64,000 nucleotides of DNA from Vigna angularis (lineage: Eukaryota; Streptophyta; Magnoliopsida; Fabales; Fabaceae): positions 2,294,001-2,358,000 of the forward strand of contig NC_068975.1 in assembly GCF_016808095.1 (NCBI RefSeq). The letters run 5' to 3'. A model generated the notes under the pieces. The model saw nothing but the letters and a program-made list of their open reading frames with translations. It did no database searches and had not been told where the DNA came from. Shown one piece after another: positions 12,487-28,785 of the stretch; positions within the stretch are counted from its first letter, which is position 1; each line of letters begins with the position of its first letter. The translations under genes and the position numbers were made by a program.

Positions 12487-13869
12487 GTCGATGTTGAGAT
12501 TGTTGATAGGGGGAGCACTGGTTTAGCTGAACCCACAATCTTAATAATATCTGAGTTTTTGATGATGACAACGCATAATTAATAACACATGTGTATTATG
12601 TGTTACATGCTCTATGCTTACATGTTATATGCGTATATGAGAACATGATTGTGTTGTTGTTGTGTTGTTTATTGCATTTCACTGTGTTATATATGTGACT
12701 TTTTACATGAATGCATGACACATGTTTTTGGATGAGAAAAACCACAAGCACTAATGTTGCATTTTAATTGTGTGGCAAAACAACAGTTTTAAGTCAATTA
12801 CATTATTGGTTGAATCGATTAAAACTCGTGTCTTTGCACAAACCTTTTTCAAAGTGTGTTGTGAGTTTTTTCAAAGAGAAAAGTTTTCAAAACTTTGCTT
12901 AACATTGTTGCATAATCGATTGCATGCGATATGTATTCGATTAAGTTTGTTAATGTTTTGAAATCTGTTAATGCTTGATATAGCTGTCACAACGACTATA
13001 TTTTTAAATGTGTTGACCAAACATTAAATGCTATTCGACTGCATTAATTGTGAATTCAATTAATTGCTTTGATTGCTACTAACTGTTATAACTGAATTGG
13101 TGTATTCGACTACATTAGTAACGAAGTCGATTATATTGCGTTTGATACGAGTTTATCTATAAATTGACGCGAATTTGATTTCTGTAAGAACTTTTGTGAT
13201 TCTAACATTTTCATATTCTTTTGCAGAAAGTTTGATTCTTACAGAAAGAGGAAAAGCTCCAAGAAACAAGTTTGACCATGGTGATCAACTACTTGGAAGT
13301 TCTTGAAGAGTAAGTTTGTTGAGTTTCAAAGTTTGATCTACCTGCACGGTGTCTACTGCAAGATCAGGTTCTATAATCTGCGAAAGATTGGGTTCAGTTC
13401 CCTATTGTGATTACAGGAAGAAGGACGTGCTACGTTCTTGACTTTGAGGGTGCCCCAAAGGGGTTGTACTGTAGGAGAGGAGATTCTTGCTGCTAGTCTG
13501 TTTATGTGCTTCCTATATTTTGATTAAAGGGTTAGAGAAGTGTTTTATATTTTTGATGTGAGGTCTCTATAAAAACCTTATTGTAAAATCTTGATCATTA
13601 TAGTGCATTGGCTTCCTGTGGTTGGAAGGACACTAGATATAGACTTGGCCAAACCAGTGTAAAAACTTAGTGTTTGATCTTTCTTATCCCTGCTCTTTTA
13701 CATTCAATCGATTATACTTTATACACATTCGATTAAATTTCCGCTGCATTGAAAATCTTTAACTTGCGTTTCAAGAAAAGGTTAAAGGCATCTCTTTTGG
13801 TGAAAAAGTTTTTGAAAGTTTTATCCCCTCTTGGGGTGAGAAATTGAGCCATTCTATTTTAACAGTCGA
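12487..13869 (+). mobile_element. Solo Copia (SIRE-like) LTR with 5-bp target duplication
   Basis: The LTR is 12492-13864 (1373 bp), beginning TGTTGAGATTGTTGATAGG and ending TCTATTTTAACA, so it has TG..CA ends. It is flanked by perfect direct repeats GTCGA at 12487-12491 and 13865-13869. TCTATAAATTG near 13155 is a possible LTR TATA box. No internal region or second LTR is present, so this is a solo LTR left by LTR-LTR recombination. The orientation is from the purine-rich start and TG/CA order. Confidence 0.85.
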
Positions 13870-14517
13870 GACGATCAAAATTGTGTTGTCACTAGTTAAA
13901 ACTGTAACTCCGATGATGATAGCGGTACAAGACGACGTCGCGAAGAGCAGCGGTAGATGGTGCCGTCGGTGGCAGTGACAATTGTAGTAGCAGAAGCGAC
14001 AAAGTTTTTTTTCTCAAAAGAATCTTAGGCTTTGATACTATGTTTAATATAATGAAAACTATTTGTTGGATTAATCTCCTTTGTGAACACATACGATACT
14101 GTATTTCTTATAGGAAAAAATATAAATTAAGCTTAAAATACAATAAATTATAACAAACTAATTAAAGATAAAAGATAAAGATAAAATATATAAGATATCT
14201 AATTATCTAATATATCTAACAAAATTATTAATTATTTAGTTAAACACTAATTTAAAATCAATACTCTGAGAACTCACCTCTGTCAAGATATTTGATGCAA
14301 AAGTCATATTTTATTCTTTGTTTATTTAAACACAAAATAATAACTGTTAAACACTAAAGAACCTATGTTTATTAAAATTAATAACCGAAGATATATAATA
14401 AAAGCTAAATAAAAACGGTTGAATAATAAATATGTATTAATTGCTATATCGTTTTTTCATGACTACCATTAATTAATGTAGCAGGTTAAAATATCATTCA
14501 TTTATTTTTAATCAATG

Positions 14518-14524
<7 letters not shown>
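13870..14524. other. Spacer upstream of neprosin copy 2
   Basis: AT-rich. A G+C-richer patch at 13900-14010 includes several GACGAC/GGCAGTG-type stretches. It probably includes the promoter of the gene that starts at 14650, with an AATCAAT motif near 14510. No other gene is seen. Confidence 0.4.

Positions 14525-14600
<76 letters not shown>
14525..14600. repeat. (TA)n microsatellite in the promoter of neprosin copy 2
   Basis: About 38 uninterrupted TA units end 49 bp before the ATG at 14650. Any core promoter element of this gene would have to lie within or next to it. Confidence 0.95.
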
Positions 14601-14605
<5 letters not shown>

Positions 14606-14649
14606 ATCTATAATCCCATTGTGGTTTGTAATATATAGCTGTGTAAAAC

Positions 14650-19234
<4,585 letters not shown>

Positions 19235-19380
19235 TTTATAAGTTAAAATTTTAAATATTTATTTCTCATTCTATTTTTTGTGTTTTCCAAAAATAAAATC
19301 ATAACAAAAATTTCAAACTTAAAAGTGGATAATACTTATATATAATGATCAACCTTAACCATATTATTTTAATAGATTTT

Positions 19381-19660
19381 GAATCAAAATAATATATCAT
19401 CATTCAAAATGTAATATGAATTTAAATTTTTACAGAAATATAATTTCAAACGAACAGATGCTAAAATATTGTGCAGGTTTTCTTCAAACTAGCACAGGAT
19501 TTACCTTGGTGCACGTTTAGGCCACCTATTTGTCTATGGGAAACCAACTTTTTATTTTGTCCGTTTTATTTCTCATGTCATAATCATTCTAAATAACTTT
19601 CATTATAAGAGAAAGATATATAGATGTAGATTTAAGACATGTACGATTTATATATACTTT
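19381..19660 (+). pseudogene. Decayed neprosin exon-6 fragment (copy 3)
   Basis: 19436-19575 is a degraded copy of exon 6 (GTGCAGGTTTTCTTCAAACT, TACCTTGGTGCACGTTTAGG, TGTCTATGGGAAACCAACTT) with small deletions that break the frame. The intron sequence on both sides also matches copies 1 and 2. No exon 7 follows; the similarity fades near 19660. It is a truncated third unit of the tandem array. Confidence 0.8.
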
Positions 19661-20198
19661 AAAACAATTTTTTTTTATCTCTAAACAATTCGAATAGGTT
19701 AACATTGGAAAAGTTTTCTTATGATATATTTTATCTTATCATACTTTTAACTGTACATTTGACTTTATTTTTTATAATTTCAATGATTTATTAAATTGTT
19801 TCTAACACACATTTTATATTTTTTAATATTTTTATTTGTCATTTATTTTTATCATGTAGATAATATTTATATAATAACTTTTATTTTCTATCTCATCATC
19901 ATGAGTTTAGTTTTATCACTGTAATTGTGTAAATAAATTTTATTTACTATAATATAATAATTTAATTTAATGTAATGGTCATTGATCATTTTTATCACCA
20001 TCCAACATATGTTGAAATTTAAAAAATGAAAAATGTATGCTAAATTTTAATTATTATTAGTTTAGTATTTGGTCTTTGTGTGATTTTGATTAAATGATGT
20101 ATTATGATTTTTATTAGTGTATAAAAAAAGAAAATTTCATTAGAATTTAAAAAATTGAAGTAAAGAAACATTTAAACTAGTTTTTAATTTGAATATAC

Positions 20199-20202
<4 letters not shown>
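19661..20202. other. AT-rich spacer
   Basis: No gene, RNA or defined mobile element is visible. Confidence 0.45.

Positions 20203-20265
<63 letters not shown>
20203..20265. repeat. (AT)n microsatellite
   Basis: About 30 AT units, ending 15 bp before the TRIM-like element. Confidence 0.95.
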
Positions 20266-20268
<3 letters not shown>

Positions 20269-20280
20269 TATCAACTAGGT

Positions 20281-20597
20281 TGTTGGAAGTCCCACATCGA
20301 TTAGAGATAAGGCCAATTTATAATATATAAGTGGGTGTAAACTTCACCTTACAAGCCGATTTTGTGGGGTTGAGTTAGGCTTAAAGCCCCATTCTTAATA
20401 TGATATCAGAGTCATGGTTAGAACCTATCCTAGCGAGATCTATGTGGACATTTTGTTCCACCCGATATCGGGCCGTTATCGGACCACCTATTAATTTCTA
20501 CTCTCAAGCTCGATATATGAGAGTTAGTGCAAACCTCTCCTTACAAACCGATTTTGTGGGGTTTTGTTAGGCTTAAAGTCCACTACTTAATATAGGT
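20281..20597 (+). mobile_element. TRIM-like miniature LTR retrotransposon
   Basis: The first terminal repeat (20281 to about 20399) starts TGTTGGAAGTCCCACATCGA. TGATATCAGAGTCATGG at 20401 is close to the initiator-tRNA(Met) primer site TGGTATCAGAGC. About 100 bp later a shorter second repeat (about 20512-20597) has CTCCTTACAAACCGATTTTG and GGCTTAAAGTCC, matching the first. With no coding capacity and a total of about 320 bp, it fits a TRIM. Its second repeat lacks the first part. Confidence 0.65.
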
Positions 20598-22380
20598 TTC
20601 ATTAATGTTTGCAAATTTAATAAATGTTTTCATTCTCATGAAATTTTATTTGGTCTTTTAATTTGAACGGTATAAAATTATAATTTCTTTGTAAATATTT
20701 GATATTGAAAAAATTAGAATACCATCTTTCTAATATTGCATATTTGATAATATTATGTTTCTTTGTCAAAGTTTGTTATTATTTTATAAAAATTAATTAT
20801 TTGATACTGAAATAGTAAGAAAACAGGTACGAGAACCGGTACTAGTATATACCCGTTATCTGGAGGGGATGGAGATATGACAAAAATTTTATACCCATCG
20901 AGTTTGGATATTGGGATGGGGATTATATTTTCTATGGGGTGGCTATGGGATATTGAAACCCCTTCCTCTCCTTGTCCTATTGTCATCCTTACCACCAAGG
21001 TATATGAAATTGGTTCTGAAGTGCATATTAAATTGGTTGTGGAACTAATCCAATATACACTAATGTAATATGTCTTACATATATTAGAACCAATCTAATA
21101 TATCTAACTATTAGATTGGTTCCAAAGAAACTGATCTTATACCTTTACCTGAAAAGTACACAACAACATCTTTCAAAAGGACTATTAGATTTGTTAATGA
21201 TGGAAACCGATTCTAGCAGTCACGAGATAAATCCAAGAAAAATGTGAAATGTAGGCAGTGGAAGGCAAACTATGGTTGAATCTAGGGACGATTTAAGTGG
21301 TGTAGGAGCAGGTATGAACTAGGTTAGGGTCCCTGGCTGAGGAAGGAGGTTAGAAAGGTCTCTTTGGCCGTGACCATTAAGCAGAAAGAATGCTAGATTA
21401 CTCTCAACAATTATTCCGTACATATGCTCAAAAGTGTCCATACAAGAGGTGGAGGGTTAACTTTATAATACATTCAACCTCTAATTCGTGCCAAGACTAC
21501 ATCTCTAATCATCAAGCACCGTTCAAGGGGCAAATGTCACATATGCAACAGTTTAAACATGTGTCACAAAGCAAGGAAAACATGTTGGATGTTTGCTAGA
21601 TGTTAGCATTGAGAGAGCACAAGATCCGCTAGATGTTTGCTAGATGTGAGCTGGATGAAGGAAACTGGTGGAATGCGTGACTGATGAGTTCATATTTATG
21701 CCTTAATTTAGCTTTTAATATCGGATTCTTTATTATTTTTTGTACTTTAATAGAATATTTTGATTAGGATTTGTTAAAATTGGATTTATTTAGCATGAGA
21801 TACAAAAGCATGTTAAAAATAGTTTTTTAGTTGCATAAATGTTCTTTGGATATTTTGAGGTGTGTTAACTACAGCTAAGCTGAGCTCATTGAAGTGTAGA
21901 AATAAATTGGTTAAAGTGTCATGAAACCTTAAAGATAAATCCAAGAATAGAAAATAATCAAGACCACAAGAATTCAATCCAAGCATAGCATGAAAAAGTG
22001 ACGAATTTGGCTAAGCCAAGAAGAGGGAACCAACAACAAAAATTTGATCTTGCGATTTTCTCTACTTTTTCTACTAAAAGGACTTTGATAATTGAAAATG
22101 TTTATGATTAAAGATAATTTGGAGAAAATATATCTTAAGATATTTTATTTGATATTGTCAAATAATTACCTTATTTAACTATATCAATAAATATCAAAAG
22201 ATAATATTTGCCAAATCTTTTTTAATCTAACAAATATCCTTCCAAATATTTTTAGATCTCCACAACAAGCAAATATATCTTGAAGATATTGGATTATTTA
22301 GAAGATAATTAGAGGAGATTATATTATCATAAAGAAGATTACAACAACTGAAAAGCCTAAAACAAAGCTCAATCCAATTT
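20598..22380. other. Spacer, mostly unidentified; possible LTR from about 21685
   Basis: 20820-21000 has GGGGATGG-type low-complexity DNA. From about 21685 the sequence (TGATGAGTTCATATTTATGC) looks like the start of an LTR that may continue, interrupted by the CACTA end at 22381-22721, to about 22870; I could not find a partner. The small frames here have no recognisable motif. Confidence 0.3.
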
Positions 22381-22721
22381 GACCGAGGTGCGACTAAAAA
22401 AGGGAAATTTGACCGAGGTAATAGGCCTCGGTTCCACCTTTAACCGAGTCAATAAGCTAAAACACATGCCTCGGTTCCACCTTTAACCGAGTTAATAGGC
22501 CAAAACACAGTTTTCTAGAGCCGTAGGTGACTTTTTGGCAGAGTATTAGGCATTGGTTGCATTTTGAACCGAGGTAATATGCGCTATATGCTTCGGTTCT
22601 CACTGAACTGAGGCATATAAATTATTCAAAACTACAAAATTGCCACCGCTTTCTGATAGGCTTCGGTTTTCCTTAGACCGAAGTCTATTGGGCGAGTTAA
22701 AAAGCATATTTTTTCCTAGTG
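22381..22721 (-). mobile_element. CACTA terminal fragment
   Basis: The fragment ends GCATATTTTTTCCTAGTG at 22721, i.e. CACTAGG on the other strand. It carries paired subterminal motifs CCTCGGTT...AACCGAG and GCTTCGGTTTTCC...GACCGAAG. The last 100 bp closely match the right end of CACTA-1 (36680-36779), so both come from one family. No opposite end was found upstream. Confidence 0.7.
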
Positions 22722-22859
22722 AATGAGAACTAGGGAAACACATTAGGGGAGCTTAGGAACCCTTTTGGGGTTCAAATTTCGTCCTCTCTCTCTTGTATCA
22801 TGTTCTCCACCCTCTCTTCTTCTGCTTTCATGATATTTCTACATTCCATGGAGTGCTAA

Positions 22860-23006
22860 GCCTTTAGGTGTTTCATGTCAGTAAAGTTGTTTAAAAGTAG
22901 TACCTTTGTCAAATAAGTGGTTATGATAGAGTATGTGAGGAGAGTAGGTTGTTCCTTCTATATGAAAAGAATTTTCGAGGACAAAAATTATTCTTGTTGG
23001 GGAGAA
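22860..23006 (+). mobile_element. 3' internal remnant and polypurine tract of a Tekay-like element
   Basis: The sequence TTCGAGGACAAAAATTATTC followed by TTGTTGGGGAGAA lies directly before the LTR start at 23007, the usual polypurine arrangement. The coding part of the element is missing. Confidence 0.6.
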
Positions 23007-24557
23007 TGTAAAACCCCAGAAAATGGTATTTTTAGAAGTGGTGGTAGTTTAAAAGTAGTGAGACTCGACTATTTTAATATTAAATGGTTTATTTTAAAAC
23101 TTACCATCTCTCTAGAAAACACTTTTCTAGAGTTCTCCACCTTCTCTATAAGATTTCTAACTCTTGAGTCATCTATTTGATGATCAGGAGGTCCTAATTG
23201 ATCAAGGCGACGAGGTCTACATTTTTAGCCGATCAATTTCTCTTATAGAACAAGTAAGTTTTGACTCATTTTACTCTCTCGTTCCTAATATGTTTTTAGA
23301 AGAAATAAGGGTCGTTGCATGTGTGATCATGCTTCTCCTAGCCATTCTTTGTTAATCTAGAGTTCTAAGGACTTTGTCTGCTTCCAATTTGGTATTTGAA
23401 ACTGAACTCAAAGTGTTTGGGTGAGGAATGGTGATATTATTGAGTTTTAAGGCTAAAAAGGGAGGTTTTGATGCGTGAGTTTGAGAAAGAAAGGTTGAGG
23501 TGAGGAAGCATCTGCCTAGGAGCTATCATGAGGTAATTTGAGACTTGTTAGAAGTGTAGTTGTGAGTGAATCTGTCATGTAGGAAAGGGACAGTTTGTAA
23601 TTAAAGTTTTCAAGTGTTTTTGGTGTGAAACGAGGGTTTTGAGTAGTAACATTTTGAAGTAGTGAGTATAAATTGTTTTGGGAGGTTAAAGGTATGTTAT
23701 TATACGTATTAGAACTTGTCTATGTACTAAAATCAGTAAAACCTATAATGGAAGTGATAATGGTTTCGTAAGTTGACTTTCTCGTCCATTTTGGAGGTTT
23801 TAGGTGTTGAGAATTGAAAGTGGGATGGCTGGGATGAAACTGAGGTGTTAGAAGTTGTTAGCAATTGTATTTAGACTTGGTCGTGCAGTTTGTAAACTGA
23901 TGTGGAGGTTAGAAAGTATAGAATTGAGTTTGGATAGCTTATAGGAGTGAAATTGGCTTTTAACGGGTCATTTCAAGTTACAACATTGTTTCCAGAGTTT
24001 TCTCAAGGTTTAGAGGGTCCTAGGGGTCTTTAGAGTTGGGGTAAAGTGTTCAAAGTGAGAAAAATGAGTTTGGTATCTTCTGATAACACCTGAGCGCCCA
24101 AATTCGACGCCGAGCACCAGCACTTTGGCGCCTAAGCGTCATTGGGTGCAGCTAGCACCATTACATCAGTTTTAGAGCGGTTTTCAGGGTTCTGGATACT
24201 AGTTTTCGACGTTCTTTAGATTGTTTTGGGAGTTGTGGACCCTTTCAGAGTTGTTGATGAGGGTTTGAAACCTGTTTTCCTTACCTAAATGTGAGTATCA
24301 AGATGCCATGAAGAAATTGTGTTATTGTGTGATTTCTGATGACTTGTATGGGTGTTTCTATTTCTTTAATGTATGATTAGTAGTCTCATATATTGGTGTA
24401 CTATGTGACTGTGAAGTGATCTCAATAGTTTTAAAGGTATGGAAGAGAGTTCCAAGGAGGAACTTCTTAGTGGTGGTTGCAAGTATTGTAAGTATGAATA
24501 TGGGAAGCTCAGTCTTGGAGTTCATCTTGAGATTCTAACGGTCACCCATTCTCAAGT
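23007..24557 (+). mobile_element. Tekay-like Ty3/Gypsy 3' LTR, first part
   Basis: It begins TGTAAAACCCCAGAAAATGG. A G+C-rich patch at 24085-24160 (CGCCGAGCACC, TTTGGCGCC) is usual for such LTRs. The LTR is interrupted at 24557 by CACTA-1, whose AGT target duplication is 24555-24557 and 36780-36782. It then resumes to about 37031. Its original end survives only in the duplicate block ending GGGATGTTACA at 49095, giving TG..CA ends. Frames inside (for example 22917-23180) are LTR sequence. Confidence 0.7.
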
Positions 24558-24599
24558 CACTAGTGCAGTCAAGGGAAACGACAACAGTTATTTTCGCCC

Positions 24600-24910
24600 A
24601 TAGACAGCGATTCTTGAACCGAGGCATATACAGGCGAGGAAAAAAGGCGTATGCTTTTTGCCTCGGTTGTGAACCGAAGCAAAAATGGGTAGGATTTTGC
24701 CTTGGTTCAAAGGTAACCGAAGCAGTAGGGTTTTTCCTTTTTTTTTATTTTTTTTGAAGGACTTTTCGCCTCGGTTCCTTCTGAACTGAGGCAGTAGAGT
24801 GTTTTTTATTTTTTATTTTTTTGCTTTTTCGCCAGCCTTTCTATCTCGGTTGTGACCTGAACCGATGCCATAGAGGGCTTTCTGCCTCGGTTATGGTCAC
24901 AACCGAGTCG
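24600..24910. repeat. Left subterminal repeats of CACTA-1
   Basis: About six units, each a short inverted pair such as GCCTCGGTTGTGAACCGAAGC near 24658 or CCTCGGTTATGGTCACAACCGAG near 24885. In well-studied CACTA elements such repeats bind the element's own DNA-binding protein. Confidence 0.8.
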
Positions 24911-25036
24911 TATTCCCCTATTTTTTTTCTTTTAAGAATAAGTTTGTTTCTGCAACATTCCCAACTACAGAAACAGACTTGCACATTTTTAACAAACAGA
25001 ACAGTCTAGAACAATCCATAAGCATATATTTTCACT

Positions 25037-25190
25037 AAAAATAAATCCAATGTAATCAGAAGTCAACTTCTTAGAAGCATAAATGAATTCAATGTAATCA
25101 TAAATCAACTTAGAAGCATAAATCAATCCAATGTACAAAGTTAAACTAATACTAATGTACAAAGTATAAATCAACTTAGAAGCATAAACT
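25037..25190. repeat. Tandem repeat of about 43 bp inside CACTA-1
   Basis: About four partial copies of a unit with TCAACTTAGAAGCATAAAT and TCCAATGTA. Confidence 0.7.
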
Positions 25191-25624
25191 TAGAACTTAC
25201 TATATCCTAAAATCTACATACTATTATACAATTGAATTACATATTTAGTCAATGCTTTCCTTATGATTTTAGGTGACTTCTCTAGAATTAAAGTAGTAAA
25301 ATTGAATCTTTGCATAAAATTTAATGATTTCAATTAGTGTATATGAAATCTAAACTATAGAGAAAATTCAAACCCAAATATTATCGTTTCCCATCCACTA
25401 GTAATATGTGCACGAATAGTGGAGATAGTAAATAACTTTTGTATTGAATCTCAAACGGGAAACTAAGGCTAATTGAATACAATAATATATTCAACCAAAC
25501 AAATAATTACATATGCAACCTACAATATATTCAAGCAAAAAATATATTCAAGCAAACAAATAATTACATGTTCATATTAAAAGAAAATTTTTAAAAATAG
25601 AAACCTAGGAGCGTGAAAGCCGGT

Positions 25625-26929
25625 TGATGGGTATCACACTGATGGACAAATTTATGAACACCGAAATACGGCGTCACAAACTTGTTTTACAATCGGCAAG
25701 TATGACCGAATCGTTTCAAGTAATAAACTTGGTAAGACCAAGTATCGTTCTCCCAAAGGACTCACGGCCTAGTTTAGTTATGTGATTTGTTGATTAGCTA
25801 AGACTTAAGAATGAAATAATTGGATTTTAATATGCAAAAGACGAAAATAAACATGTATGCATGAGGGTGATCAATGGCTAAAACAAAATACAAATACTTC
25901 AATGGAATATATGGATGAGTATGTTGTTGGGGTTTATAAATTTCATCTTATCCACTCTCATATATTTTAGGAATTCAACATTCAATTCATCATTGTTAAT
26001 GCCACTCTCTAAATTACCTTTCAAGAAGGCTTCTCCCTAATTACGAGTTCATACGATTCCTAGCATCCCTAATAATTAGTTTATTCAGCGCAGGAGCTTA
26101 ACGGCAACCAATATACTATTGGGAGAAATTCCCCAGATCTAGACTTTCCCGTACGTTTCCGTATCGACAAAATCAATAATCATGCAGTGAATGAGTTAAA
26201 CAAAGCAAGCATTGAGCAAAGAAAAAAAACCCTAACTAATGATGAAAGAAAGCATAGGTCTTAAATATAAGATGTAAAAACAAATTCCATATATGAGAGT
26301 TTCATAAGACTACATTGATTCCCCCAACAACAATACAAGGCTTAGTTCACCATATTCATGGTGAAACTAGATGAACAATAATGAAATAAGGAAAGATAAA
26401 ACCCTAAAAAGGTGAAGAGGTAGCCTGAGCATCCAAGATCCTCCTTTAAAGGGGTGGAAGAGAGAGTATTTTCTTCGTCACAGCCAAAGATACAAACCCT
26501 AGGAAACCCTAAAGCTTATATACTATTCGTAAATTACAGAAAAATTAGGCCCAAGCCCATAAAAGTACCGCTCAGCGGTAAGTGCGCGAGCTCGGTTCTT
26601 CCCCTCAGCGGCCATTTTGCCCCTCAGCGGATCCCTCGTGAACTCCTGAGTGCCGCTCAGCGGTAAACTGCCGCTGAGCGGTAGTTGCGGCTCCTTCTTT
26701 TGCACTTTTTGATGTCTTTTCTGATTCCATCTCTCTCCTTCTTCACTTCTTTCACCAAATTCACCTTAAAACCTGCACAAAAACACTAAAATCAAGCATA
26801 AACCTGTCCAGCTCTCTTATTTCTGAAAATATGAATAAAAACATGATTTCAAGCTAGTTTCTAAGTATAAAGGTTGCTTTTAGTATCAATTTTAAGCATG
26901 AAAATAACAGTTTTTCAACTGTTATCACA
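25625..26929 (-). mobile_element. LTR, family C (3' LTR)
   Basis: In minus orientation it runs from TGTGATAACAG to ...TGATACCCATCA, 1305 bp. It is followed on the internal side by the polypurine stretch that reads, on the plus strand, ACCCCAAACTTAGAACTTTG, the usual Athila-type arrangement. At 26566-26690 it carries repeated CCGCTCAGCGG palindromes. It is organised like the LTR at 38101-39459. Confidence 0.8.
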
Positions 26930-28248
26930 ACCCCAAACTTAGAACTTTGCTTGTCCTCAAGCAAACAAGATGTAACTCAATCTTCCACCAATTCATATAA
27001 TGGTTCACTCATTCAAAAATCTTCTTTTTAAGATAAGTAAAAACTTCAATCAAACTTATGACCAAGATTTCAATCAAGATGTGCACATGCTTTAGTGTTC
27101 ATAAATTCATTTAATATCCAACAAATGCTATTTTTCATGAATGATCAATCAATTAAGCATGGATGTTTATGTGCTCATGGAATACTTCCTCACCAGGTAA
27201 AGTGTTTCACACTCAAGTGTATAAGAGGTAATCACTCATTCACTCCACTATCACAATGTCACATGAATCAACTTTGCCTTTCATTTAACCACAATCAAAA
27301 ACATTAACAAGCATGCATCATCACAAGGACTTTTCAATGGCTTATAATGTGGCTGGGCTAACAAGAAAATTGGTTTTTCTGGATCAAAAAATCCTTGAGT
27401 TAAGAGAATCATAACAACACAATTATTCTTATTTTTCCCAACTTTCGTTTGCATTGAGCTTTGCCTTTCTTTTCTTTTCTTTCTCTTTTTCTTTTCACAT
27501 TCTTATTTCTTATCTTCTTAGCTCAATGCTTTTCCCTTTTTCTTTTTCATGCTTTCCCAACAACCCCAAACTTGAACATTTATCAATACCACACAAGATT
27601 TTCTACTTAACTCAAGGTAAAGCTTTTCAACAAGGGTTTTCAATTTATGTTCAAGGCTAAGGGTTCAAAAGATAGAACACAAAGTGTTCTCTTTTAATGG
27701 GCTAACTTTATGAATTTGGCCAATACAAAGGTTCCAACAAACGGCCTTGATCATATGATGCAAAACAAGCAATTGATTCAATCATAGAAAACCTGGGTAA
27801 AGTCATTCATGTTTCCAAAGTAATAGCATTCAATCAATAACACTATGGAGCTTAAAACCTCACATATAAGCTCATTCACATTTGACATACACATCCTGCT
27901 TAATCTCACAATCACAATCATAATATCCTGCATTTGTTCACAAAGCTTGTGAATCACCTGTATAAGCATTTTATGTGCACATCTATCTCAACATCAATCA
28001 ATCAATAATCATCATCAAGCATTACTTATCACACAATCACAATCAATAGCAAACCATCATAATAAACCAGGTTTCCAATAGAGTACATCAAACCTTAATC
28101 TAAAACACAAAATAAATAAGTTCAGAACACTTAAACCAACAAAAGCATAAGTTCATGATAGCATTCATCAGTAAATGCTATCTCAGCTCCTCATCAATCT
28201 GAGTTGTCCTCTGTATCTTCCTCTTCTTCCTCATCATCATCATCTTCA
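26930..28248 (-). mobile_element. 3' internal region of element C, mostly non-coding
   Basis: Begins with the polypurine tract and contains AT-rich, CT-rich sequence. At 28200-28248 the minus strand encodes an acidic run of Asp and Glu like the end of the env-position ORF of element D (40015-40236). Everything between that ORF and the 5' side has been deleted. The plus-strand frames here are not genes. Confidence 0.6.
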
Positions 28249-28785
28249 AACCCTAAAAAGGTGAAGAGGTAGCCTGAGCATCCAAGATCCTCCTTCAAAG
28301 GGGTGGAAGAGAGAGTATTTGCTTCGTCACAGCCAAAGATACAAACCCTAAAGCTTATATACTATTCGTAAATTATACAAAAATTAGGCCCAAGCCCATA
28401 AAAGTACCGCTCAGCGGTAAAGTACCGCTCAGCGGTAAGTGCGCGAGCTCGGTTCTTCCCCTTAGCGGCCATTTTGCCCCTCAGCGGATCCCCCGTGAAC
28501 TCCTGAGTGCCGCTCAGCGGTAAACTACCGCTGAACAGTAGTTGCGGCTCCTTCTTTTGCACTTTTTGATGTCTTTTCTGATTCCATCTCTCTCCTTCTT
28601 CACTTCTTTCACCAAATTCACCTTAAAACCTGCACAAAAACACTGAAATCAAGCATAAACCTGTCCAGCTCTCTTATTTATGAAAATATGAATAAAAGCA
28701 TGATTTCAAGCTAGTTTCTAAGTATAAAGGTTGCTTTTAGTATCAATTTTAAGCATGAAAATAACAGTTTTTCAACTGTTATCAC
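28249..28785 (-). mobile_element. Partial second LTR of family C
   Basis: Nearly identical to 26398-26929, including the CCGCTCAGCGG palindromes, except for a 14-bp duplication (GTACCGCTCAGCGG near 28405) and a few changes. It ends at TTATCACAC, where it is fused to a family-B LTR through a shared TCACA. Confidence 0.85.
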
